From Stutzerimonas stutzeri (GTDB taxonomy: Bacteria > Pseudomonadota > Gammaproteobacteria > Pseudomonadales > Pseudomonadaceae): DNA of 64,000 bases. Positions 36,356-45,155 of the stretch are shown here, piece after piece; the first letter of the stretch is position 1, and each line of letters begins with the position of its first letter. Made by a program: the position numbers and the translations under genes. The DNA lies in assembly GCA_002387205.1 (NCBI GenBank), contig DGLA01000010.1, positions 372,438 to 436,437 of the forward strand. The letters are read 5' to 3'. The notes beneath the pieces are model-generated. The model did no database searches and was not told the DNA's origin. It was given only the letters and a program-made list of their open reading frames with translations.

Positions 36356-37543
36356 TCAGTCGAGCAGTTCGACGGCCATGGCGGTCGCTTCGCCGCCGCC
36401 GATGCAAATGGCGGCAATGCCCCTGCGAAGGCCACGGGCGCGCAGTGCGGCGATCAGGGTCACGAGAATTCGTGCACCAGACGCACCGATCGGGTGGCCC
36501 AGCGCACAAGCGCCGCCGTTGACGTTGACCTTGGCGTGATCGAGGCCCAACTCACGCATCGTCACCATGGCCACCACCGCGAAGGCCTCGTTGATTTCGA
36601 ACAGGTCCACGTCGCCGAGCTGCCAGCCAGTGCGCTCGAGCAGCCTGTGGATGGCACCGATGGGCGCCGTCGGGAACAGGTTGGGCGCGTCGGCGAACAC
36701 CGCATGGCCGTGAATGACGGCCTGCGGCTTGAGGCCGAGCTGTTCGGCGTGGGAGCGACGCGTCAACAGCAGTGCCGCAGCGCCATCCGAGATCGAACTG
36801 GAATTGGCCGCCGTCACGGTGCCACCCTCGCGGAACGCCGGTTTGAGAGACGGGATCTTCTCCGGCATCGCCTTGGGCGGCTGCTCGTCGTCGCGCACGG
36901 TGCGTTGCTCGCGGCCCTGGGTGAATTCCAACGGGACGATCTCATCGGCGAACCGACCTTCAGCGATGGCGTCACGCGCGCGCTGCAACGACGCCAGGGC
37001 GTAAGCATCCTGCTGTTCGCGGGTGAAGCTGTGGTGCTGCGCGCAGTCCTCGGCGAAGGTGCCCATCAGGCGGCCCTTGTCGTAGGCGTCTTCCAGGCCG
37101 TCGAGGAACATATGGTCGAGCACTTTTCCATGCCCCATGCGATAGCCGCCGCGCGCCTTTTCCAGCAGATAAGGCGCATTGGACATGCTCTCCATGCCGC
37201 CGGCGACCACCAGATCGACACTGCCGGCGCGCAACGCATCATGCGCTAGAATCGCCGCCTGCATCCCCGAGCCGCACATCTTGTTCAGCGTGGTGGACGC
37301 GGTTGCCTTGCCCAGCCCGGCGCCAAGCGCGGCCTGACGGGCCGGCGCCTGGCCGAGGCCGGCCGGGAGCACGCAGCCCATCAGCACTTCCTGCACCTGT
37401 TCGGCGGCAACGCCGCTGCGCTCTACCGCCGCGCGAATTGCCGCGGCACCCAGCTCCGGCGCGCTGAGGCTTTTCAGGTCGCCCTGAAAGCCGCCCATGG
37501 GTGTCCGGGCGCTGCCCAGGATCACGATTGGATCGTTGTTCAT
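36356..37543 (-). CDS. Acetyl-CoA acyltransferase (thiolase)
   Basis: A 395-residue thiolase. The nucleophile is Cys90 in LNKMCGSGMQA; NGGACALGHPIGASGARI has the active-site His and the C-terminal AAICIGGGEATAM has the acid/base Cys. Typical of the biosynthetic/degradative acetyl-CoA acetyltransferase group. In this cluster it would cleave 2-methylacetoacetyl-CoA to acetyl- and propionyl-CoA. Start at 37543 follows the SDR stop by 14 bases with a GAGAAGCGACG-type RBS. Cytoplasmic. Confidence 0.93.
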   Translation of the reverse strand: MNNDPIVILGSARTPMGGFQGDLKSLSAPELGAAAIRAAVERSGVAAEQVQEVLMGCVLPAGLGQAPARQAALGAGLGKATASTTLNKMCGSGMQAAILAHDALRAGSVDLVVAGGMESMSNAPYLLEKARGGYRMGHGKVLDHMFLDGLEDAYDKGRLMGTFAEDCAQHHSFTREQQDAYALASLQRARDAIAEGRFADEIVPLEFTQGREQRTVRDDEQPPKAMPEKIPSLKPAFREGGTVTAANSSSISDGAAALLLTRRSHAEQLGLKPQAVIHGHAVFADAPNLFPTAPIGAIHRLLERTGWQLGDVDLFEINEAFAVVAMVTMRELGLDHAKVNVNGGACALGHPIGASGARILVTLIAALRARGLRRGIAAICIGGGEATAMAVELLD

Positions 37544-37557
37544 CGTCGCTTCTCCGA

Positions 37558-38325
37558 TTATTTCGCGGCCATGCGCAGCGCGCCGTCGAGGCGAATCACT
37601 TCGCCGTTGAGCATGTCGTTCTCAATGATGTGGCGAACCAGGGCCGCGTACTCGGATGCTCGCCCCAGGCGCGGTGGGAAGGGGACGCCGGCGGCGAGCG
37701 AGTCGCGCACCTCCTGCGGCATGCCGGCCATCATCGGGGTCTCGAAGACGCCGGGCGCGATCGTCATCACGCGAATGCCGTGCCGGGCCAGTTCGCGCGC
37801 GGCCGGCAGCGTCAGCGCTACCACACCGCCCTTGGAGGCAGCATAGGCGGCCTGGCCGATCTGCCCATCGAAGGCCGCGATGGAGGCGGTGTTGATGATC
37901 ACGCCACGATTGCCGTTCGCATCCGGCTCGCCCTTGGCAATGGCCTCGACGGCCAGGCGCAGCATGTTGAAACTGCCGATCAGGTTGAGGTTGATGACCT
38001 TGCTGAAGCTCGCCAGCCCGTGCGGGCCCTGGCGGCCAAGGATTTTCTCGCCGCTGGCAACGCCGGCACAGTTGACCAGGCCGTGCAGCCCGCCGAATTG
38101 CTCGACCGCCGCGTTCACGGCAGCCTGAGCGGCGCCCTCATCACACACGTTGGTCACCACGCCGATGGCGTTCGAGCCCAACGCTTCGCTGCATTCGTTC
38201 AGCAGTGCTTCATTGATGTCTGCCAGCACCACCCTGGCCCCAGTCGAGACCAGCGCATGGGCAGCCGCGGCACCCAGGCCGGACGCACCGCCCGTGATCA
38301 GGAAAGTCTTGTCTTGAATATCCAC
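37558..38325 (-). CDS. SDR dehydrogenase, 3-hydroxyacyl-CoA (HSD10-like)
   Basis: A 255-residue classical SDR with FLITGGASGLGAAAA, Asp-containing LADINE after strand 2 (favouring NAD), NCAGVA, catalytic Ser in NTASIAAFDGQIGQAAY and Tyr/Lys in YAASKGG. IGQAAYAASKGGVVALTLPA and the end FPPRLGRASEYAALVRHI are strongly like HSD17B10-type 3-hydroxyacyl-CoA / 2-methyl-3-hydroxybutyryl-CoA dehydrogenases. First gene of the minus-strand trio. This assignment is inference from motif resemblance and context. Confidence 0.9.
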   Translation of the reverse strand: MDIQDKTFLITGGASGLGAAAAHALVSTGARVVLADINEALLNECSEALGSNAIGVVTNVCDEGAAQAAVNAAVEQFGGLHGLVNCAGVASGEKILGRQGPHGLASFSKVINLNLIGSFNMLRLAVEAIAKGEPDANGNRGVIINTASIAAFDGQIGQAAYAASKGGVVALTLPAARELARHGIRVMTIAPGVFETPMMAGMPQEVRDSLAAGVPFPPRLGRASEYAALVRHIIENDMLNGEVIRLDGALRMAAK

Positions 38326-38667
38326 TGCACGACCTCGAGAAGATAATAGGCATCGCGGCAGACGAGCTGCCGGGTCCTGCTTGCTTCATCTTCTTCAGAC
38401 CGATCGGCATGGACAATGGTCTTGGCATTCAATCGGCCTGACTGTTTTGGCCAATGACTTCGAACAGGCGGACAGGGAAAGCGGCACCGGTGAGAGGCAG
38501 TTGGACATGCAGATATTTGGCGGCCAAGACACGAACCTACCTACCGGCCCCGAGACAAAGCGAGAACAAGTCCACCAGATGCAAGCGCCGGGCGGGCTGG
38601 ATCGCAGCGAGAGTGCATGACCCGAATCGGGACTAGACTTCCAGCAGGACCAGCTAGCGAGGTGGGT
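38326..38667. other. Divergent intergenic region, SDR-thiolase-ACAD operon / DUF2970
   Basis: About 340 bases. A perfect palindrome TTGGCCAA lies near 38446-38453, and TTGGC occurs again 25 bases to the left. The promoter of the minus-strand catabolic operon must be here, but no clear -35/-10 was seen. No gene-like frame with an RBS. No regulatory gene is adjacent. Confidence 0.35.
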
Positions 38668-38883
38668 ATGAGCGATGAAGAGCGGAAATCCCTGACCCTT
38701 CGGGAAATGCTGCAAAGCACCATCGCCGGAGCGTTGGGCGTACAGAGTGGCAAGAACCGCGAGCGCGACTTCAACCGCGGCAAGCCCAGCCATTTCATCA
38801 TGCTGGGTCTCGGCTTCACGGTGGTGTTCGTGCTGGCCATTCTCGGGGTGGTCAAGCTGGTGCTTTATCTAGCGGGCCTGTAA
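38668..38883 (+). CDS. DUF2970 single-TM protein
   Basis: A 71-residue protein. The soluble N-terminal part (LTLREMLQSTIAGALGVQS) carries the DUF2970 motif, followed by a basic stretch (KNRERDFNRGKP) and one membrane helix (FIMLGLGFTVVFVLAILGVV). The positive charges before the helix place the N-terminus inside. GAGGTG upstream supports the ATG at 38668. Function unknown. It lies close to, and convergent with, the 37-residue gene. Confidence 0.85.
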   Translation: MSDEERKSLTLREMLQSTIAGALGVQSGKNRERDFNRGKPSHFIMLGLGFTVVFVLAILGVVKLVLYLAGL

Positions 38884-38897
38884 CGCTACCCGTCAGT

Positions 38898-39011
38898 TCA
38901 CTGTTGGCTGACCCAAAAAACGGCGGTAGCGACCACCAACAAAATCAATACGAAGATGGCGGCGGCATCGGCTCGACTGTCATTACCGCGAGGATCGGAA
39001 TGTGCGGACAT
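38898..39011 (-). CDS. 37-aa single-TM protein
   Basis: A tiny frame read from the sequence: MSAHSDPRGNDSRADAAA, then a hydrophobic helix (IFVLILLVVATAVFWV) and a short SQQ tail. AGGAG lies six bases before the ATG on the minus strand. The polar head plus one helix is typical of small inner membrane proteins; I recall similar short proteins annotated in pseudomonads but cannot verify this. It converges on the DUF2970 gene, 14 bases between stops, and is divergent from cysI. Confidence 0.7.
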   Translation of the reverse strand: MSAHSDPRGNDSRADAAAIFVLILLVVATAVFWVSQQ

Positions 39012-39240
39012 GGTCGCTCTCCTGGTTGCTGCGGCTCGTGTTGCTAGCAGTTAAGACCAGACGCGGCGGTCCCTCAAGGTAGCAGCGGCCGAATGCTTGG
39101 ATTTTGACGCTTCGTTCTAAACATATTCCCAAACATCACTTTTGCGTATAACCGCCAGCTGGTATCTTGCCGCCCTCCCTGAATGGGTGCGCGGCCGTGC
39201 GCGCAACAAGCTGTAGCCAGCCCTGAGAACAGGACACTTC

Positions 39241-40899
39241 ATGTACGTTTACGACCAGTACGACCAACACATCATCGAGGATCGCGTACGTCAGTTTCGC
39301 GACCAGACCCGCCGTTTCCTGGCGGGTGAGCTCGGTGGCGAGGAATTCCGCCCACTGCGCTTGCAGAATGGCCTGTACATCCAGCGATACGCGCCCATGC
39401 TGCGCATTGCCGTGCCCTATGGGCTGCTGTCCTCCACTCAGGTGCGCAAGCTGGCGGAAATCGCCCGCAACTACGATAAGGGCTATGCCCACATCAGCAC
39501 CCGAACCAACGTCCAGTTCAACTGGCCTGAATTGGAAGACGTGCCGGATATCCTCGCCGAACTGGCAACCGTACAGATGCACGCCATCCAGACCAGCGGC
39601 AACTGCATCCGCAACACTACGACCGATCAGTTCGCAGGGGTAGCAAAGGACGAGCTGATCGACCCGCGTCCCTGGTGTGAAATCATCCGCCAATGGTCAA
39701 CCTTTCATCCTGAATTTGCCTATTTGCCACGCAAGTTCAAGATCGCAGTGAACGGCGCCGTCAGCGACCGCGCCGCCATCGAAGTGCATGATATTGGCCT
39801 CGAAGCAGTCAAGAACGATGCTGGCGAACTGGGTTTCCGCGTTTCGGTCGGTGGCGGCCTGGGCCGCACCCCGATCGTGGGCAGTTTCATCAACGAGTTC
39901 CTGCCCTGGCAGCATCTGCTGACCTATCTCGACGCCATCCTGCGCGTGTACAACCGCTATGGCCGTCGCGACAACAAGTTCAAGGCGCGGATCAAGATCC
40001 TGGTCAAGGCGCTGACTCCCGAGGTGTTCGCCGAGCGCGTGGAGGCCGAATGGTCATATCTTAAAGACGGCCCCAACACGCTGACCGAAGCTGAGGTCGA
40101 GCGGCTGAGCAGGTTTTTCGTCGATCCCGCTTACAAGGCGCTGGACGATCAGAGTGCTGCTCTCGCCCAGCTCGATACCGAGCATCCGGGCTTTGCGCGC
40201 TGGCGTGAACGCAACGTAGTGGCGCATAAAAAGCCGGGCTATGCCGCGGTAACCCTTTCGCTCAAGAGCACAGGCGTCGCTCCCGGGGATGTCACGGACA
40301 AGCAGCTCGATACCATCGCCGATCTTGCCGATCGTTACAGCTTTGGTGAGGTCCGCAATTCCCATGAACAGAACATGATCCTAGCGGATGTGGAACAAGC
40401 CCGCCTGTTCGAGCTGTGGACCGAGCTTCGCGAACTGGGTGTAGCGACACCCAACATTGGCCTCCTGACCGACATCATCTGCTGCCCCGGCGGTGATTTC
40501 TGCTCGCTGGCCAACGCCAAGTCGATCCCCATTGCTGAGGCCATTCAACGGCGCTTCGATGATCTGGATTACTTGTTCGACATCGGAAACATCGACCTGA
40601 ACATCTCAGGCTGCATGAACGCCTGTGGGCATCACCACGTGGGCCATATCGGCATTCTAGGCGTGGACAAGAAGGGCGCTGAGTTCTATCAGGTCTCGCT
40701 GGGCGGCAGCTCCGGGCGCAACGCGACCCTGGGGCAGATACTCGGTCCATCGTTTGCACAGGACGTCATGCCCGATGTGATCGAGAAAGTTATAAACGTC
40801 TACGTGGAACAACGTACCGAAGATGAACAGTTCCTGGACACCTTCCGCCGAATTGGCATCGACCCCTTCAAGGAGCGCGTCTATGCAGCGAATCATTAA
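39241..40899 (+). CDS. cysI: Assimilatory sulfite reductase (ferredoxin-type hemoprotein, CysI-like)
   Basis: A 552-residue siroheme/[4Fe-4S] reductase converting sulfite to sulfide. Two half-repeats: RPLRLQNGLYIQRYAPMLRI with substrate Arg residues and TNVQFNWP, then the C-terminal half. Cluster/siroheme ligands are Cys415-x5-Cys421 and Cys458-x3-Cys462 (SGCMNACGHHHVGH). No flavoprotein cysJ is adjacent; in pseudomonads this form is thought to take electrons from ferredoxin. AGGA seven bases before the ATG. The upstream region 39012-39240 has an AT-richer block (39100-39170) that may hold a CysB-controlled promoter. Nitrite reductase is the alternative. Confidence 0.93.
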   Translation: MYVYDQYDQHIIEDRVRQFRDQTRRFLAGELGGEEFRPLRLQNGLYIQRYAPMLRIAVPYGLLSSTQVRKLAEIARNYDKGYAHISTRTNVQFNWPELEDVPDILAELATVQMHAIQTSGNCIRNTTTDQFAGVAKDELIDPRPWCEIIRQWSTFHPEFAYLPRKFKIAVNGAVSDRAAIEVHDIGLEAVKNDAGELGFRVSVGGGLGRTPIVGSFINEFLPWQHLLTYLDAILRVYNRYGRRDNKFKARIKILVKALTPEVFAERVEAEWSYLKDGPNTLTEAEVERLSRFFVDPAYKALDDQSAALAQLDTEHPGFARWRERNVVAHKKPGYAAVTLSLKSTGVAPGDVTDKQLDTIADLADRYSFGEVRNSHEQNMILADVEQARLFELWTELRELGVATPNIGLLTDIICCPGGDFCSLANAKSIPIAEAIQRRFDDLDYLFDIGNIDLNISGCMNACGHHHVGHIGILGVDKKGAEFYQVSLGGSSGRNATLGQILGPSFAQDVMPDVIEKVINVYVEQRTEDEQFLDTFRRIGIDPFKERVYAANH

Positions 40900-41383
40900 A
40901 GATGGTCAGGTCATCGACGAGACCTGGCATCTCCTACCGAAGGATGTGACGCTCGAAGGGCTGTCCAACTGTGACGATCTCATCGTGCCGTTGCAGCTGT
41001 GGCTCGACCATGCCCACGCGCTGAAAGTGCGTGACGGTGGATTGGGTGTCTGGCTGGAAGCGAGTGAAGCCATCGAAGACATTGCCGACGATCTGGAGCA
41101 TTTCCAGGTGGTCGCACTCAACTTCCCCGCCTTCACCGATGGCCGTCATTATTCCAGCGCCCGCTTGTTGCGCGAGCGCTACGGCTACAAGGGTGAGATT
41201 CGCGCCATTGGTGACGTACTGCGGGACCAGCTGTTCTATATGAGCCGCTGCGGCTTCGACGCTTTTGCTGTTCGCCCGGATCGAGACCCGTACGACGCGC
41301 TGGAAGGCCTGAAGGACTTCTCGGTCACCTACCAATCCGCTGCTGACGAGCCCTTGCCGCTGTTCCGTCGCCGGCAAGGCTGA
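40883..41383 (+). CDS. DUF934 protein, sulfite reductase partner
   Basis: A 166-residue protein with the DUF934 pattern: a conserved VALNFPAFTDGRHYSSARLLR segment and a C-terminal CGFDAFAVRPDRD. It is nearly always found after this type of sulfite reductase and is needed for sulfate assimilation in some bacteria, perhaps as an electron-transfer or assembly factor; the mechanism is unknown. The ATG at 40883 is inside the 3' end of cysI (17-base overlap), with AAGGAG at 40870-40875, so translation is coupled. Confidence 0.9.
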   Translation: MQRIIKDGQVIDETWHLLPKDVTLEGLSNCDDLIVPLQLWLDHAHALKVRDGGLGVWLEASEAIEDIADDLEHFQVVALNFPAFTDGRHYSSARLLRERYGYKGEIRAIGDVLRDQLFYMSRCGFDAFAVRPDRDPYDALEGLKDFSVTYQSAADEPLPLFRRRQG

Positions 41384-41407
41384 TTTAGCCGCAGCTGCGC
41401 TCCAAAA

Positions 41408-41433
41408 AAAACCCGCCTGTCTCGGCGGGTTTT
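41408..41433. terminator. Rho-independent terminator, bidirectional
   Basis: AAAACCCGCC-TGTCTC-GGCGGGTTTT: a 10-bp perfect stem (41408-41417 with 41424-41433), A-tract on the left and T-tract on the right, 24 bases after the DUF934 stop and just before the convergent 32-aa frame stop. Works in both directions. Confidence 0.9.
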
Positions 41434-41434
41434 A

Positions 41435-41533
41435 CTATTGATACATCCAGAAGTTTGGATGCTCGACCGGAGCCGGTGCTGTCCCCTGTTTCCGGCCAAA
41501 GGTTTCCTTGATCTTTTCTGCGAGTGCCTTCAT
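41435..41533 (-). CDS. Candidate 32-aa peptide
   Basis: A short frame reading MKALAEKIKETFGRKQGT and ending NFWMYQ, with AGGAA seven bases upstream of the ATG at 41533. The sequence is protein-like: an amphipathic basic helix, then a Pro/aromatic tail. A longer version to 41620 lacks a good RBS. It sits between the terminator and acuI, so its own promoter would be upstream, or it reads through from acuI (107 bases apart). Function unknown. Confidence 0.5.
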   Translation of the reverse strand: MKALAEKIKETFGRKQGTAPAPVEHPNFWMYQ

Positions 41534-41639
41534 GTCCGATTCCTGTTGCGTCGGTGGGAGTGGCGACAGCATCGCCCACCCAAGCGCAACAGCGAAATCA
41601 GTTGTAGCTATGGACGCCATAGCAGGCGAAACGGCCTCG

Positions 41640-42632
41640 CTAGTCCAGACGCACCAGCATGCGCCCTACTTGTTGCCCCGCCAGAATCCGCTCGATCTCG
41701 GTCGGCAGGTCCTGCAGCGAGATCTCGCGCACCAACTCGTCAAGATTGGGGAGTTTCCACTGCACCGACAGCCTGTCCCACATGGATGCTTTCACGACGA
41801 GGGGAATCTCCACCGAATCGACACCCAGCAGATTTACGCCGCGCAGGATGAAAGGCAGTACGCTGGCTTGAAAACCGGTACCCGCCGTGAGGCCGCAACA
41901 TGCCACGCTTGCACCACGCTGGAGTGACTTGACGACGTTGAACAGGATATCGCCGCCAACCGTGTCCACGGCGCCACCCCACTGCTCCTTGAGGAGCGGC
42001 TTCTCTGCACCCGTCTGGACGACGCTGCGTTCTAGAATCTGGCCCGCTCCAAGCTTCCTCAGAAAATCAGCCTGGTCTGCCTTGCCGGTCACGGCCGCCA
42101 CGGTGTAACCCAGGCGCGCAAGAAGTGCCACGGCAATGCTGCCCACCCCACCGGTTGCACCGGTGACCAGCACAGGCCCGCCGCCTGGCTCAAGGCCCGC
42201 CTGCTCCAGCTTGTCGACACACAGAGCAGCCGTCAGGCCTGCAGTGCCGAGTATCATCGCTTCACGCAACGAAAGCCCGGCAGGCCGTTTGATCACCCAG
42301 CTGGCGGGTACCCGGATGTACTGGCCAAAACCACCCGCTGTGTTCATGCCGAGGTCGTACCCTGTGACGATCACCTCGTCGCCTTCGGCAAATTCGCTCA
42401 CGCTTGATTCCGCCACGGTACCGGCCGCATCGATCCCAGGCGTATGCGGGAAGTTGCGAGTAACCCCGCGATTACCACTGGCCGAGAGCGCGTCCTTGTA
42501 ATTCAGTGATGAATAGCTGACGCGAATCAGCACGTCGCCCGCTGGGAGTTCGTCGGTGGTGCGCTCAACTATGCTCGTTTCGAAACGGCCATCGGCGTTT
42601 TCGCGGGTTTGCAGTGCCTTGAAGTCTGTCAT
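41640..42632 (-). CDS. acuI: Acryloyl-CoA reductase (YhdH/AcuI family)
   Basis: A 330-residue zinc-free medium-chain dehydrogenase. SSLNYKDALSASGNRGVTRNFP and PGIDAAGTV are AcuI/YhdH markers, followed by the NADPH motif VTGATGGVGSIAVALL. AcuI reduces toxic acryloyl-CoA to propionyl-CoA. AGGAGG is six bases before the ATG at 42632; the 5-codon longer version is rejected. The start is 11 bases after the sohB stop, so these two form an operon. Cytoplasmic. Confidence 0.92.
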   Translation of the reverse strand: MTDFKALQTRENADGRFETSIVERTTDELPAGDVLIRVSYSSLNYKDALSASGNRGVTRNFPHTPGIDAAGTVAESSVSEFAEGDEVIVTGYDLGMNTAGGFGQYIRVPASWVIKRPAGLSLREAMILGTAGLTAALCVDKLEQAGLEPGGGPVLVTGATGGVGSIAVALLARLGYTVAAVTGKADQADFLRKLGAGQILERSVVQTGAEKPLLKEQWGGAVDTVGGDILFNVVKSLQRGASVACCGLTAGTGFQASVLPFILRGVNLLGVDSVEIPLVVKASMWDRLSVQWKLPNLDELVREISLQDLPTEIERILAGQQVGRMLVRLD

Positions 42633-42643
42633 CTGTGACCTCC

Positions 42644-43669
42644 TCATTGCCAGAATCGTTGTTCGTTCAGTCGCGTCCAGCCCTTGAGCAACCCTTGCTC
42701 CATGGCTGCAGAGGCGGCCATGCCGAATCGCTCAGGAAGGCTTTTCTTTTCGGCGTAATGCAGCTGGAAAAGGTCCGCTTCCTGCGCACGTGCGGCCAGG
42801 TATTCGTCACTTGTCTTGAGTTCATCAACCAGCTGCTTGCCCAACGCGGCGATCCCGAGCCACACTTCTCCGGTCGCTACGTCGTCTATGGACAATTGCT
42901 GGCGGTAACGTGCCACGAAGTTCTTGAACAGCTCATGGGTCGTTTCCAGATCTTCCTGGAATTTCTCCCGTCCCTTATCGGTATTCTCGCCAAACACGGT
43001 AAGCGTTCGCTTGTATTCGCCTGCGGTCAGGACCTCCACATCAACATCGTGCTTTTTCAGCAGTCGGTGAACGTTCGGCAACTGCGCGACGACGCCGATG
43101 GAGCCGAGTATGGCGAACGGTGCACAGAGAATCTTCTGACCAATGCAGGCCATCATGTAGCCGCCGCTTGCGGCCACCTTGTCGACGCAAACGGTCAGCG
43201 GGACCCCGGCGTCGCGAATACGCACCAGCTGCGATGCTGCGAGGCCGTAGCCGTGAACCATGCCGCCCCCACTTTCGAGTCGAAGGACAACTTCGTCCTG
43301 CGGCGTTGCCAGGGTCAGCAAGGCGGTGATTTCGTGGCGAAGGTTATCGACAGCCGACGCCTTGATGTCGCCATCGAAATCCAGCACAAACATCCGGGAA
43401 CGCTTCTCCCCGTTTTTTTTCGTTTGCTTGGCAGCCCTGGCTTCCTGCTTGCGCTGGGCCTTGAGCTGATCCTTTTCGACAAGCGACTGTTCGAGTCGCT
43501 CACGCATGGACTTGTAGAAGTCATTGAGCTTGTGGACCTCCAGATGCCCGCCCGCTTGTTTGCCCCGCCCGCGGCGCAATGAAGCGAGCGCAACCAATAC
43601 CACGATGATCGCGACCACCAACGTCACGGTCTTCGCCAGAAAGCTTGCATAGTCAGCAAGAAACTCCAC
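42644..43669 (-). CDS. sohB: SohB inner-membrane peptidase (S49)
   Basis: A 341-residue membrane-anchored serine protease of the signal peptide peptidase SppA-like group. One N-terminal helix (TVTLVVAIIVVLVALASL), a charged coiled-coil-like linker (about 48-92), then the protease domain: nucleophile Ser168 in VAASGGYMM and Lys220 in GEYKRTLT, as in SohB. The protease lies in the periplasm or at the membrane surface. First gene of the sohB-acuI pair, divergent from the histidine phosphatase. Confidence 0.93.
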   Translation of the reverse strand: MEFLADYASFLAKTVTLVVAIIVVLVALASLRRGRGKQAGGHLEVHKLNDFYKSMRERLEQSLVEKDQLKAQRKQEARAAKQTKKNGEKRSRMFVLDFDGDIKASAVDNLRHEITALLTLATPQDEVVLRLESGGGMVHGYGLAASQLVRIRDAGVPLTVCVDKVAASGGYMMACIGQKILCAPFAILGSIGVVAQLPNVHRLLKKHDVDVEVLTAGEYKRTLTVFGENTDKGREKFQEDLETTHELFKNFVARYRQQLSIDDVATGEVWLGIAALGKQLVDELKTSDEYLAARAQEADLFQLHYAEKKSLPERFGMAASAAMEQGLLKGWTRLNEQRFWQ

Positions 43670-43841
43670 AGATCCTCCTCGGACTCTTCAAATCGCCAGC
43701 ATCGGGCATAAACCGGCCAAGCATACCGATTACGCGTCTGCCGGAGCCAGTCGTGCGCGATTCAAACGATCGTATGATTTCTCGTTGACACCTCGAATCG
43801 ATACCCCTACGCTCGCGAAAAACAGGCTCCCGGAGCACGGC

Positions 43842-44549
43842 ATGGGCAGTATCTACCTGATCAGACATGGTCAGGCGTCATTCGGCGCAGAAAACTATGA
43901 TGTCCTGTCGCCGCTTGGCTTTCGACAGGCAGCTGCGCTGGGTGATTATCTGGAAAGGCTGGATATCAGATTCGACCGTTGTGTAAGCGGCGAGCTGAGT
44001 CGCCAGCAGGACACGGCCCGAGCCACGATGGAGCGACTAGGCAAAGGCGATCCAGCCCCTGAATTGGAGATCGACGGCGCATTCAATGAATTTCCGGCCG
44101 ACGAAGTGATCCGAGCCCATATGCAGGATCTGCTCACCGTCGAACCTCATGCCCTGGAGATTTTCCGCAACGCCGCGAATCACCGCACCGAGTTCCAACG
44201 GTTGTTTAACCATGTCATCGGGCGCTGGGTATCCGGTGCTCACGAGAAAGAAGGCCTGGACACCTGGCAGAGCTTTGTCGATCGCGTCAACGGCGGACTG
44301 ACTCGCTTGCTTGATCAAGCCCACAGGAAAGACCGCATCGCCATTTTCACTTCCGGCGGGACTATCACGGCACTGCTTCAATTGATCATAGGCGTCGCGC
44401 CTATCAAGGCATTCGAGCTGAACTGGCAGATCGTCAACACCTCGCTCAGTCAGGTGAAATTTCGCGACCGGGACCTCGCCCTCGCTTCGTTCAACGGCCG
44501 TGCGCATCTGGATCTGCTGAAGAATCCGGAGCTTGTCACCTATCGATGA
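43842..44549 (+). CDS. Histidine phosphatase family protein
   Basis: A 235-residue branch-1 histidine phosphatase. The catalytic motif is IYLIRHGQASFG with His9, followed by LSPLGFRQAAALG, SRQQDTARAT (Arg) and IFTSGGTITALL in place of the second His motif, where SGG is typical but lacks the usual His (HGG); a Ser at that position may change activity. The acidic NEFPADEVIR segment lies between. Phosphatase on a small metabolite is likely; substrate unknown. GGAG at seven bases before the ATG. First of a plus-strand series with SCP2, kinase and SDR. Confidence 0.87.
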   Translation: MGSIYLIRHGQASFGAENYDVLSPLGFRQAAALGDYLERLDIRFDRCVSGELSRQQDTARATMERLGKGDPAPELEIDGAFNEFPADEVIRAHMQDLLTVEPHALEIFRNAANHRTEFQRLFNHVIGRWVSGAHEKEGLDTWQSFVDRVNGGLTRLLDQAHRKDRIAIFTSGGTITALLQLIIGVAPIKAFELNWQIVNTSLSQVKFRDRDLALASFNGRAHLDLLKNPELVTYR

Positions 44550-44608
44550 GTTCCAACCAACCGCGGCCCAAGGCTGCTCGTTTTCCACGATAAAAAGGGA
44601 TATCCCCG

Positions 44609-44923
44609 ATGAGCAATGTCGACAACACCATCCAAAGCATGAAGGCCAAGTTCAACCCAAGCGCCGCTGCTGGCCTGGATCTGGTGTTCCAGTTCAATAT
44701 TACCGACGCAGAAAACTACTACCTGGTCGTCAAGGACGGCACTTGTGATTTCCACAAGGGCGAGTCTGCCGACGCCAACGTGACGCTGATCATGGACAGC
44801 GAAACGATGCAGGGTGTAATCAGTGGCGAAACCGATGGCATGCAGGCTTTCATGGCCGGCAAGCTACGCGCTGAAGGCGACATGATGCTTGCGCTGAAGT
44901 TGAGCGAACTGTTCCCGGCCTGA
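44609..44923 (+). CDS. SCP2 sterol-carrier domain protein
   Basis: A 104-residue stand-alone SCP2 domain: DLVFQFNITDAENYYLVVKDG, DANVTLIMDSETMQGVISGE, MQAFMAGKLRAEGDM and LKLSELFPA. The domain forms a hydrophobic tunnel that binds fatty acyl chains or acyl-CoA. It is 59 bases after the phosphatase and ends in a strong terminator, so the two genes likely share a transcript. It probably presents lipids to an enzyme; partner unknown. Confidence 0.92.
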   Translation: MSNVDNTIQSMKAKFNPSAAAGLDLVFQFNITDAENYYLVVKDGTCDFHKGESADANVTLIMDSETMQGVISGETDGMQAFMAGKLRAEGDMMLALKLSELFPA

Positions 44924-44940
44924 TCGCCAGAGGCAACCAG

Positions 44941-44971
44941 AAAACCGAAGTCTCGTGACTTCGGTTTTTTT
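44941..44971 (+). terminator. Strong Rho-independent terminator after the SCP2 gene
   Basis: AAAACCGAAGTC-TCGT-GACTTCGGTTTT is a perfect 12-bp stem followed by TTT (44969-44971). It separates the phosphatase-SCP2 pair from the kinase-SDR pair. Confidence 0.95.
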
Positions 44972-45155
44972 ATGCGCCTTATCTCCGATGTTCATGCATC
45001 AGGCGTCTTGATCGTGGGACAACACCCTGGCCAATAAGGGGGCGGTTTGCTTGGTAATGCCAAGTGGCGGCAGTAGATTATCGGTCAGGAGTTTTGCCGT
45101 GCGGAGTACGGCTACCGCCATTGTCGAGCACCGATTACAAGTAGAAGGGAAAAGC

